A stretch of 64,000 bases of DNA from Bhargavaea ullalensis. GTDB lineage: Bacteria > Bacillota > Bacilli > Bacillales_A > Planococcaceae. The DNA lies in assembly GCF_040545425.1 (NCBI RefSeq), contig NZ_JBEPLW010000015.1. One strand, given 5' to 3'. The notes beneath the pieces are model-generated. The model was not told the DNA's origin. It was given only the letters and a program-made list of their open reading frames with translations, and did no database searches. Both the position numbers and the translations under genes were made by a program. Positions 33,723 to 40,991 of this stretch are shown here, in pieces; the first letter of the stretch is position 1; the number at the start of each line of letters is the position of its first letter.

Positions 33723-34592
33723 TCAGGCTTGTTCTTCTTTCAAATAAGTCCAGCCGTCCTTCTGCTCGATGCGCCGGCCTTTCATGAGCTTGCCGAGCGC
33801 CCGCTTGAACGAGGCCTTGCTCATGCCGAACATTTCCTCGATCTCTTCCGGCGTGGACTTGTCCCAGAACGGCATTTTCCCTCCGGCACTGTTCAAATAG
33901 CGAAGCACTGTTTCGGCATCGTCTCCGATCCGCTCTTCCTTCCTCGGCAGGAGCGATCCGTTCAGAGAGGCGTCGTCGCGGACGCCGATGACCCGCACTT
34001 CCAGTTCCTGGCCGAGCCGGGGCTCGAATTTCATCTCCGAATGGTGGACGAATATCCGGTATTTCTCCGGCTCCGTCAGCATGAACGCGCCGACCGGCAG
34101 CAGCCGGTAAGGACGGGCTTTCAGGTTTTTATTGAAAATCGAAGACGGGGCGTCGACGAATTCGTCCATGATCCGCTCTTCGGTGACGAGCCGGCCGAAC
34201 AGATTGCCGCCCTTGTCGGTGCGGAGCGTCATGTACAGGCAGTCTCCCGGCTTTGGCCACAGCTCGCGCAGCTTCGGCATGTCCGCGGGATTGACGATCA
34301 CTTCGACCGATGTTCCGATATCCGTCCGGATGCCGTCACGGCCGTCCGTGTCGATCACCTCCGCCCATCCGTAGGAGCCGATTTCCATGCGGGGGAGCCG
34401 GGAAGTGGCGGTCAGATTGCCGCGCCGGTCCGGATGGATAAAGACTTTCAGCCTGTCCCCTTCCTCCAGTCCTTCCGGCGCTTCCGAATCATTCATGAAA
34501 ATTTCCTCTTCCCCGCACGACAACACCCAGCGGGAGCCTTCCCTGCGCTCTGCAGCCGCTTCGATGATCCGGCCGGATTCTGCCTTCGCCAT
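33723..34592 (-). CDS. cvfB: S1-domain RNA-binding protein CvfB (YitL-like)
   Basis: 289 residues. Several S1-like OB folds (about 1-65, 70-140, 145-215) and a C-terminal winged helix (PFWDKSTPEEIEEMFGMSKASFKRALGKL) are the CvfB layout; staphylococcal CvfB binds RNA and affects virulence regulation. ATG 34592 is 8 nt after GGAG and overlaps the mntR stop region; an ATG at 34598 is only 2 nt from it. Co-transcribed with mntR. Confidence 0.9.
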   Translation of the reverse strand: MAKAESGRIIEAAAERREGSRWVLSCGEEEIFMNDSEAPEGLEEGDRLKVFIHPDRRGNLTATSRLPRMEIGSYGWAEVIDTDGRDGIRTDIGTSVEVIVNPADMPKLRELWPKPGDCLYMTLRTDKGGNLFGRLVTEERIMDEFVDAPSSIFNKNLKARPYRLLPVGAFMLTEPEKYRIFVHHSEMKFEPRLGQELEVRVIGVRDDASLNGSLLPRKEERIGDDAETVLRYLNSAGGKMPFWDKSTPEEIEEMFGMSKASFKRALGKLMKGRRIEQKDGWTYLKEEQA

Positions 34593-34594
34593 CC

Positions 34595-35032
34595 TCATCT
34601 CTCCTTTTCAATTCCCGTTTTGTCTTCCGTTTGTCCGCCGGCCATCCGCCCGAGCACTTCCGGATGTTCCTCCAGCGTCTCGACCAGTTCGGTGATCCGG
34701 TCGATTGCATTCCAGCTCAGGTGGTGCTCAATCCCTTCGACATCGCCGTAGACATATTGCTCATCCACGCCGATGATGCGGAGAAACCGTTCAAGCAGTT
34801 CGTGGCGGCGGACCAGCTTCCGGCCGAATGCTTCGCCTTTTTCCGTTAATATTAACCCTTTATACCGTTCATAAACTAAATAGCCTTCCCGGTCCAGCTT
34901 TCGGGCCATCTTCGTCACCGAAGAAGGCAGGACTTCCAGCGCCTCGGCGATGTCGGAAACTCTGGCCTCCCCGCGGCCGCCCGACTTCAGCCAGATCTGT
35001 TCGATATAGTCTTCCATGCTCGGCGTCGCCAT
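34595..35032 (-). CDS. mntR: manganese-responsive DtxR-family repressor MntR
   Basis: 145 residues, closely matching B. subtilis MntR. All binuclear metal ligands are conserved: Asp8, Glu11, His77, Glu99, Glu102, His103. The N-terminal winged helix (ARVSDIAEALEVLPSSVTKM) recognises operators of Mn uptake genes; with Mn bound it represses them and can activate efflux genes. Promoter TTAAAC-17-TATAAT shares its -35 with the divergent sigma-B promoter. cvfB follows directly. Confidence 0.95.
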   Translation of the reverse strand: MATPSMEDYIEQIWLKSGGRGEARVSDIAEALEVLPSSVTKMARKLDREGYLVYERYKGLILTEKGEAFGRKLVRRHELLERFLRIIGVDEQYVYGDVEGIEHHLSWNAIDRITELVETLEEHPEVLGRMAGGQTEDKTGIEKER

Positions 35033-35062
35033 GCCATCAGCCCTTTCCTATCCTGTCCGTCC

Positions 35063-35091
35063 ATTATAGCACGAGGAAGGCGGCGGTTTAA
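35063..35091 (-). promoter_or_regulatory. sigma-A promoter of mntR
   Basis: On the minus strand TTAAAC (35086-35091), 17 bp, TATAAT (35063-35068). Confidence 0.72.
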
Positions 35092-35111
35092 GGAGCGTCA
35101 CAGTCGGGTAT
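35086..35111 (+). promoter_or_regulatory. sigma-B promoter for the lmo0937-like gene
   Basis: GTTTAA (35086-35091), 14 bp, GGGTAT (35106-35111): a perfect consensus. The GTTTAA hexamer is also, read in reverse, the -35 of mntR. Confidence 0.85.
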
Positions 35112-35172
35112 TTTCCAAGCAAAGGCCATTATCTTTTATTAACGTCTTGAAGGAAAGCGGGTGAAAATCAAT

Positions 35173-35328
35173 ATGGGCAAAATACTATGGTTCATCATCC
35201 TCGCGCTCATCGTATTCTGGGTGCTCGGGCTCATCTTCAAGGTCGCAGGCGGATTAATCCACATCCTGCTGGTTGTCGCGGCCGTACTGTTTATCATTTC
35301 ACTGTTCACGGGCCGAAGATCCGCCTGA
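35173..35328 (+). CDS. lmo0937-family small membrane peptide
   Basis: 51 residues with two hydrophobic segments flanking the signature VAGGLIHILLVVA, as in the Listeria lmo0937 family, which is sigma-B controlled there. Function unknown. A perfect sigma-B consensus lies 62 bp upstream; GAAAGCGGGTG is a poor ribosome site. A strong terminator follows 2 nt after the stop. Confidence 0.85.
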   Translation: MGKILWFIILALIVFWVLGLIFKVAGGLIHILLVVAAVLFIISLFTGRRSA

Positions 35329-35330
35329 AG

Positions 35331-35358
35331 AAAGGGATGCCGCACAGCGCGGCATCCC
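35331..35358 (+). terminator. terminator after the lmo0937-like gene
   Basis: AAAGGGATGCCGC, a short loop and GCGGCATCCCTTTTT. Confidence 0.9.
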
Positions 35359-35361
35359 TTT

Positions 35362-36477
35362 TTATTTAATCTTAGCGTAAATGCACGTATCGCGCACACC
35401 GTCACCCGACACCGAACGGGCATCATTGCGGAGCGTCCCTTCTAGCTCAAAGCCGAGCCGTTCCGGAATCGCGCGGCTTTTCAGGTTGAGTGAATCGCAG
35501 CGGATTTCAACGCGGCGCGCTCTGAGCGACTCGAAAGCGAACTCGGTGATCCGCGCAGCCGCCTCGGTCATATAACCCTGGCCGGCGAAACGGCTGTCGA
35601 TCCAGTAGCCGATCTCAAACTTCGGCACTTCCCAGTCGATCCGGTGCAATCCGGACGAGCCGATAAAGGCGCCGTCCTCGATCCGGTACAGATGCAGCCG
35701 GAGGTCTTTTCGTGTAACGAAGTCCGCGACCGCCTGGCGAAGGCTTTCCTCCGTCGCCTCAAGCGTGGGCGCTTCCTTGGCGAACGGCAGCCATTCCTTC
35801 AGTTCTGCATGGGAATGGGTCAGCGCATCGCATACGTCCGCAGCGTCATCCAGCCGCGGCGCACGGATGACCAGGCGTTCCGAGCGAAATTCATCCGGAA
35901 ATACCGGAGGGCCGGACACCTGTGCGGGTTCTTCCAGGCTGTTCTCCCGGTCGTTCCACTCCACAGGCGTCGTTGTTCCGCTCAGGAAGTCTTCGCGCGT
36001 CATCCCGTAGGTGACGGCGTCATAGTACGACTCCTCCTTCGGCGAATACCACGCCTTGCGGAGATGGGCTTCCTTTACAAATCCCGCCCGCTCGAACGTC
36101 TTGCGCATCGGCGCGTTGTCCTGGCGGGTGTGCCCTTCAAGCCGGATTTTCTTGTCCGGCATGCTGAAGACAAAGTCGCAGATGAGCCGCAGCGCCCGCC
36201 GGCCGTAGCCGTGCCCGCGCGCCCGGTCCGCGATTCTCAGATCGAACATCGGAATTTCATCCTGCATGTCATACAGCTTGACGATCCCGACTTTCTCTCC
36301 TCCGTCCGTCTCTACCCAGAACGTCTTCACTTCATCCGATTCATAGCCGCCCTCTCCGATCGCCTTTTCGATCATCTCCCGCGCCGGGTGCGGAATGCCG
36401 TGGTACGGCCAGCTGTTTTCCGTCATGAAGTGGATGAGCTCTTCCTGTTCCTGCATCGTCCATTCTGTCAGTTTCAT
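35362..36477 (-). CDS. two-domain GNAT fusion protein
   Basis: 371 residues: two acetyltransferase domains in one chain. Domain 1 (about 1-165) has the acetyl-CoA loop RARGHGYGRRALR and APMRKTFERAGF; domain 2 (about 200-371) is RimJ/RimL-like with SERLVIRAPRLDDA, FAGQGYMTEA and RAIPERLGFELEGT. A ~35-residue linker separates them. Fusions of this kind are uncommon. It lies 21 nt after cadA on the same strand, so it may belong to the cad operon. Acceptors unknown. Confidence 0.87.
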   Translation of the reverse strand: MKLTEWTMQEQEELIHFMTENSWPYHGIPHPAREMIEKAIGEGGYESDEVKTFWVETDGGEKVGIVKLYDMQDEIPMFDLRIADRARGHGYGRRALRLICDFVFSMPDKKIRLEGHTRQDNAPMRKTFERAGFVKEAHLRKAWYSPKEESYYDAVTYGMTREDFLSGTTTPVEWNDRENSLEEPAQVSGPPVFPDEFRSERLVIRAPRLDDAADVCDALTHSHAELKEWLPFAKEAPTLEATEESLRQAVADFVTRKDLRLHLYRIEDGAFIGSSGLHRIDWEVPKFEIGYWIDSRFAGQGYMTEAAARITEFAFESLRARRVEIRCDSLNLKSRAIPERLGFELEGTLRNDARSVSGDGVRDTCIYAKIK

Positions 36478-36498
36478 CCGAAGTCCCTCCGCAGTGCG

Positions 36499-38607
36499 CT
36501 ACCCCCGGATCCTGATCAGCCGGAGGGAGTTCAGCACGACGAGCAGCGTCGCCCCCATATCCGCGAAGATCGCGATCCAGAGCGTGAGCCACCCCGGAAT
36601 GAGCAGGAGCAGCGCAGCAATTTTCAGTCCTAATGCAAACATAATGTTTTCTTTGATGATGCGCAATGTTTTTCGACTGAGCCGTATCGTATACGGCAAT
36701 TTTTCCAGATCATCCGCCATAAGGGCGATATCCGCCGTCTCAAGCGCCGCGTCTGTCCCTGCACCGCCCATCGCGATGCCGACCGACGCAGCCGCAAGTG
36801 CCGGCGCGTCGTTGATGCCGTCTCCCACCATGGCGGCTGAACCGTGCGAGTTGTTGAACTCCTTGATGGCTTTGAGCTTTTCATCCGGCATGAGTCCTGC
36901 CCGGACATCCGTGATCCCGATCCGGCCGGCGATGGCTTCGGCCGTTTTGCGGTGATCGCCCGTGAGCATCGCGATTGCCCCGACCCCCGACCGCTTCAGA
37001 TTCCCGACGATTGCGGCAGCCTCGCGCCTTTCCGAATCGGCAGCGGCGATCAGTCCGGCAAACCGCCCGCCGGAAGTGACGGCCATGACCGTCTTGCCCT
37101 CTTCGAGCAATCGCTCTGCGTCCTGCCGGAATGAAACCGGAATATCTGTCTGCTCACTGATCCAGTCAACACTGCCGACGGCAACCCGGTCTCCCGCCAC
37201 TCTTCCTTCGGCCCCTTTTCCGGTGACCGACCGGAAGTCCGTCACTTCCGGCACGGCGGCTCCTGATCCGCGTGCTTCTTTCAGGATCGCATTTGCCAAC
37301 GGATGCTGGGACAGCGACTCGACCGCAGCCGCGAGGGCGATGAGCCGCTTCCGCTCCATGTCTTCCGCCATAAGGACGTTCGTCACTTCCGGAACGCCGT
37401 TCGTCAGCGTGCCGGTCTTATCAAACGCCACTGCACGGATGCGACCCAGCTCTTCAAGATGGACGCCACCCTTGATCAAAACGCCGTTTCGGGCTGCGTT
37501 TCCTATTGCCGTCACGATGGCGACCGGCGTGGAGACGACAAGCGCGCACGGGCATCCGACAACGAGGACGGCGAGGCCCTGATAGATCCATGTGTGCCAG
37601 TCCGCTCCCAGCAGCGGAGGCAGTACGGCGACCAGGAAGGCCACCGTCATGATTGCCGGCGTGTACCATTTGGCAAAGCGGTCGACGAATTTCTGGGAAG
37701 GGGCTTTTTCCGCCTGCGCCTCTTCGACGAGGTGGATGATCTTGGCGATCGTCGTGTCCTCCGCCCCCTTCGTCACCCGGACTTTGAGTGCTCCTTCCCC
37801 GTTCAAAGTGCCTGCGAACACTTCGTCATCAGGCCCTTTCGCCGCCGGGACCGACTCTCCGGTGATGGCCGCCTCGCTGACCGATGAGCGTCCTTCGATG
37901 ATGATTCCGTCCATGGCCAGCTTCCCGCCCGGACGCACCACCATGACGTCCCCGATCCGGATTTCTTCGGTCGGGATTTCGGCGGGGCTGCCGTTCCGGA
38001 TCACTTCCGCAACGGGCGGCGCCAGGTCCATGAGGCCCCGGATGGACTGACGGGCTTTGTCCATGGAATAGGCCTCCAGCATCTCCGAGATGGCAAACAG
38101 GAAAACGACCACTGCAGCTTCGCGCCATTCGCCGATGATCGCCGCACCGATGACGGCGATCGTCATCAGCGTTTTCATTTCAAATTCCAGACGGGCCAGA
38201 TTCCTCAGGCCGGCCCGGAACATCCCGAGCCCGCCGGCAAGGATGGACGCAGAAAACAAGGCGATCGTCAGCCAGGCAGACTCCCCTGCCGTGTAGGAGG
38301 AAATGAGCCCCGCCGCCAACAGAATCAGTGATACGCCGGTGACGGCGGTTTCCTTTCGCCGGAGAAGCGGCGTTTTCTTCATTTCGGGACGCTTGTTCGC
38401 CGGCACGACCTTGATGCCGTCAAATGAGCCCGCTGCTTCAAGCTCTTCCACCGTGGCACCGCCGATCACAGTCAGCTTCGACGCGCCGAAATTCACCTGC
38501 GCCCCGCTGACCGTGCTGAGCGAGCTGACATTCCGCTCGAATTTCGCCGCGCAGTTGGCACAGCTGAGGTTTTCCAGCCGATATTCCTGCTTCAGATCAG
38601 TTCCCAT
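36499..38607 (-). CDS. cadA: heavy-metal P1B-type ATPase, CadA-like (Cd2+/Zn2+/Pb2+ export)
   Basis: 702 residues. N-terminal HMA domain with CANC (Cys16, Cys19); eight-helix P1B core with CPC in GCPCALVVSTP, phosphorylation motif DKTGTLTNG, and hinge GDGINDAPALA. CPC with an HMA and an adjacent CadC-type repressor points to Cd/Zn/Pb efflux rather than copper. ATG 38607 lies 8 nt after GGAGG and overlaps the cadC stop by 11 nt. Middle gene of cadC - cadA - GNAT fusion. Confidence 0.93.
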   Translation of the reverse strand: MGTDLKQEYRLENLSCANCAAKFERNVSSLSTVSGAQVNFGASKLTVIGGATVEELEAAGSFDGIKVVPANKRPEMKKTPLLRRKETAVTGVSLILLAAGLISSYTAGESAWLTIALFSASILAGGLGMFRAGLRNLARLEFEMKTLMTIAVIGAAIIGEWREAAVVVFLFAISEMLEAYSMDKARQSIRGLMDLAPPVAEVIRNGSPAEIPTEEIRIGDVMVVRPGGKLAMDGIIIEGRSSVSEAAITGESVPAAKGPDDEVFAGTLNGEGALKVRVTKGAEDTTIAKIIHLVEEAQAEKAPSQKFVDRFAKWYTPAIMTVAFLVAVLPPLLGADWHTWIYQGLAVLVVGCPCALVVSTPVAIVTAIGNAARNGVLIKGGVHLEELGRIRAVAFDKTGTLTNGVPEVTNVLMAEDMERKRLIALAAAVESLSQHPLANAILKEARGSGAAVPEVTDFRSVTGKGAEGRVAGDRVAVGSVDWISEQTDIPVSFRQDAERLLEEGKTVMAVTSGGRFAGLIAAADSERREAAAIVGNLKRSGVGAIAMLTGDHRKTAEAIAGRIGITDVRAGLMPDEKLKAIKEFNNSHGSAAMVGDGINDAPALAAASVGIAMGGAGTDAALETADIALMADDLEKLPYTIRLSRKTLRIIKENIMFALGLKIAALLLLIPGWLTLWIAIFADMGATLLVVLNSLRLIRIRG

Positions 38608-39007
38608 CCGTATCATCCTCCTCGGCGTGCTCTTGTGCGATGCGGACCAGATCGCGCACATGATGGTCCTGCAAAGAATAATAAACGAGCCGGCCTTCCC
38701 GTTCGGACTTGGCGAGCCCATGCTGCTTCAGATAGCGGAGATGATGGGACGCCGTCGCTGTCGACGAGCCGATGATGGCCGACACATCACAGACGCAGAG
38801 CTTTCCGCCGATCAAAAGGGAATAGGCAATCTTTAGACGGGTCTGGTCGGCCAGGGCCTTGAAGATCGCCGACATTCCTCCGAACTCCGGAAGCTGCTCC
38901 CTGATTAAAGGGACAGTGTCCGCATGAATGCACGTAACATCACAAATCTCTTCCTGTTGCTGAATGCCGGGGTTCCTCCCGGCCTTTGGCTCATTTGCCG
39001 CATTCAC
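38597..39007 (-). CDS. cadC: ArsR/SmtB-family metal sensor CadC
   Basis: 136 residues. Winged helix (CDVSAIIGSSTATASHHLRYL) with the four alpha3N-type cysteines of CadC: Cys22 and Cys26 in the N-terminal arm (CDVTC) and Cys71 and Cys73 (CVC). Binding of Cd/Pb/Zn lifts it from DNA. GTG 39007 is placed 8 nt after AAAGGGG; the ATG at 39025 lies inside the operator and lacks a ribosome site. Autoregulated with cadA. Confidence 0.92.
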   Translation of the reverse strand: MNAANEPKAGRNPGIQQQEEICDVTCIHADTVPLIREQLPEFGGMSAIFKALADQTRLKIAYSLLIGGKLCVCDVSAIIGSSTATASHHLRYLKQHGLAKSEREGRLVYYSLQDHHVRDLVRIAQEHAEEDDTDGN

Positions 39008-39023
39008 GACTTGTTCCCCTTTC

Positions 39024-39082
39024 ATTCAAACGTTCATTTGATTGTATGACCTCATTGTATTCGGAGAACTCGCCGAATGCAA
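39024..39082 (-). promoter_or_regulatory. cadC promoter with CadC-type operator
   Basis: On the minus strand TTGCAT (39077-39082), 17 bp, TACAAT (39054-39059). Downstream, 39024-39042 reads ATCAAATGAACGTTTGAAT, closely resembling the pI258 CadC operator (TCAAAT...TTTGAA). Confidence 0.75.
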
Positions 39083-39133
39083 GGCCATTCAAACAGAGAT
39101 TTGAGTTTCCCTCAAATATTGTGCATCGGGAAG

Positions 39134-39157
39134 GTTTTTTGGACGCGCTAAGGGAAT
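39134..39157 (+). promoter_or_regulatory. sigma-B promoter for the universal stress protein
   Basis: GTTTTT (39134-39139), 12 bp, GGGAAT (39152-39157), within the GGGWAW consensus. Confidence 0.6.
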
Positions 39158-39250
39158 AGAAACATATAGAAGATACCAACCGAGTGACAGAAACCGGCTC
39201 CGGGCAAACCGCTGTCCGGTCCGGCAGGAGAGCGAAGGAGTGACAGATTG

Positions 39251-39667
39251 ATGTATAAAAAAATCCTTGTTGCAGTGGATGGATCCGACCACTCCAAGCG
39301 CGCCGCCGAGCACGCGGCGGATCTTGCCGCCTCGACGGGCGCCGCTGCAGACATGTTGTACGTGGTCGACTACGACCGCTCCCGTGAAAAGGAGTTCGAA
39401 AGCGTCCCAAAAGATGAACTCGAAGGGAAAATCACCGACCGGCTCGACCATATCTTCGAAGTGTTCCGCGAAAAAGGCGTGGGTCCCGCGCTCAAGATCC
39501 AATACGGCGAACCCGGACCGACCATCGTCAAATTCTGCAACGCCGAAGATTACGACATCCTCATTGTCGGCAGCCGCGGCCTGAATGCCTTCCAGGAAAT
39601 GGTGCTCGGCAGTGTCAGCCACAAAGTCGCCAAGCGTGTCGACTGCCCCGTCCTTCTCGTCAAATGA
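39251..39667 (+). CDS. universal stress protein (UspA family)
   Basis: 138 residues, a single USP domain. Starts with KKILVAVDGSDHS and ends with the ATP-binding motif GSRGLNAFQEMVLGSVS plus the CPVLLVK last strand, so an ATP-binding (UspFG-type) member. It should dimerise in the cytosol; role is general stress resistance. ATG 39251 is 10 nt after AAGGAG. Sigma-B promoter upstream; terminator 3 nt after the stop. Confidence 0.9.
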   Translation: MYKKILVAVDGSDHSKRAAEHAADLAASTGAAADMLYVVDYDRSREKEFESVPKDELEGKITDRLDHIFEVFREKGVGPALKIQYGEPGPTIVKFCNAEDYDILIVGSRGLNAFQEMVLGSVSHKVAKRVDCPVLLVK

Positions 39668-39669
39668 CC

Positions 39670-39700
39670 AAACGCCCATCCGGTGCGGATGGGCGTTTTG
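39670..39700 (+). terminator. terminator after the universal stress protein
   Basis: AAACGCCCATCCG, GTG loop, CGGATGGGCGTTT. Confidence 0.85.
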
Positions 39701-39740
39701 GATGTACAGGCCGATTGCCAGAGGGCGGAGGGCGGGTCCT

Positions 39741-39840
39741 GTCCATTCATCACCGCTTTCTATCTATTCATCGCCGCTTTCTATCTATTCATCACCGCAT
39801 TCTATCTATTCATCTCTGCTCACCACCTGTTCATCCATTT
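39741..39840. repeat. intergenic tandem repeat array F, 21-bp units
   Basis: Five units with the core ATTCATC (last one GTTCATC) at 39744, 39765, 39786, 39807 and 39828, exactly 21 bp apart; the main unit is CTATCTATTCATCRCCGCTTT. Located between two genes of the same orientation. Confidence 0.88.
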
Positions 39841-39858
39841 CCAAGGGGGAATCTCATC

Positions 39859-40914
39859 ATGAAAAAAGGAACATTCAACGCCATCACGGACATTGAAGGC
39901 GTGGCGGTCGGCCACGTTACGCTCGACGGCCCGCTCGACGGGGAGGACTACCGATGCACCGGCGTGACGGCCATCCTTCCTCACGCCGGCAATCTGTTCA
40001 AGGAAAAAGTGCCTGCCGCTTCGTTTGTCCTCAACGGGTTCGGCAAGACGGCCGGCCTCATCCAAGTTGAAGAACTCGGCGTGCTCGAGTCACCGGTCAT
40101 GCTGACGAATACGTTCAGCGTCGGAGCCGTACTCGAGGGAACCCTCCGGCATATGCTCTCGGAAAACCCTGAAATCGGCGACTCGTCCAGCTCGCTCAAT
40201 GTAGTCGTCGGCGAATGCAACGACTCTTTCCTCAACTCGATGCGACGGATGGAAGTCCGTCCGGAGCATGCCGAACAAGCGATCCGCTCGGCAACGGGCG
40301 GTGAATTCGCGCAGGGCGCGACAGGGGCCGGCAAAGGGATGATCTGCTACGGCGCAAAGGGGGGAATCGGCAGTTCTTCCCGCACCGCGGAGCATGCGGG
40401 ACGCCGATTCACCGTCGGCACGCTCGTGCTCACGAACTTCGGACGCGGCAATGAATGCCGGTTCCCCGGATGGGTCGCACCTGAAGAGCCGGCTCCTGAA
40501 ACACCGGTTGCGGGCTCGGATCCATCCGCCTCGGACCGGGATGAAAAACGGCCGGACGGCTCCGTCATCATCGTCGTTGCGACCGACGCCCCGCTCGACA
40601 GCCGACAGCTCGGCCGTCTTGCAAAAAGGGCATCCATCGGGCTCGGGCGAACGGGCACGCACATCCACAACGGCAGCGGCGACATCATCATCGCTTTCTC
40701 CACCGGCTATACCGTCCCGCATGGCGGCGATGACCCGCTCATCGTACGCGAAACATTCAAAGACGATCACCCGCTCATGAACGACCTGTTCCAGGCCGCC
40801 ATCGAGTCCACCGAGGAAGCGATCCTCCAGTCGCTGCTCCACGCGGAAGACACACGCGGACGCAAAGGACGCTCAGTCAAAAAAGCCGATTTCGAGACCG
40901 ATCCCCTCGGCTGA
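39859..40914 (+). CDS. DmpA/BapA-type aminopeptidase (peptidase S58)
   Basis: 351 residues. Ntn-fold self-cleaving peptidase: alpha/beta chain cleavage is expected at Gly234-Ser235 in the motif DGSVIIVVATDAPL, making Ser235 the nucleophile. The N-terminal ITDIEGVAVGHVTL and the FGKTAGLIQVEELG strand are S58 signatures. Members release N-terminal residues from D-amino or beta-amino acid peptides. ATG 39859 follows AAGGGGGA; the longer open frame upstream passes through repeat array F and is not coding. Confidence 0.9.
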   Translation: MKKGTFNAITDIEGVAVGHVTLDGPLDGEDYRCTGVTAILPHAGNLFKEKVPAASFVLNGFGKTAGLIQVEELGVLESPVMLTNTFSVGAVLEGTLRHMLSENPEIGDSSSSLNVVVGECNDSFLNSMRRMEVRPEHAEQAIRSATGGEFAQGATGAGKGMICYGAKGGIGSSSRTAEHAGRRFTVGTLVLTNFGRGNECRFPGWVAPEEPAPETPVAGSDPSASDRDEKRPDGSVIIVVATDAPLDSRQLGRLAKRASIGLGRTGTHIHNGSGDIIIAFSTGYTVPHGGDDPLIVRETFKDDHPLMNDLFQAAIESTEEAILQSLLHAEDTRGRKGRSVKKADFETDPLG

Positions 40915-40921
40915 ATCAAAC

Positions 40922-40965
40922 AAGGGCAGGTTCTCCCGATACGGGGAACCTGCCCTTTCTTTGAT
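40922..40965 (+). terminator. terminator after the S58 peptidase
   Basis: AAGGGCAGGTTC and GAACCTGCCCTT around a 12-nt loop, then TCTTTGATTTT. Also usable on the minus strand for the convergent acylase gene. Confidence 0.85.
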
Positions 40966-40991
40966 TTTATCTTCCGCCCCGGTCCTCCGTC

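Noticed and set aside
32778..34751. 657-residue plus-strand frame
   Set aside because: Antisense to the DUF1002 and cvfB genes, which have clear domains and ribosome sites.
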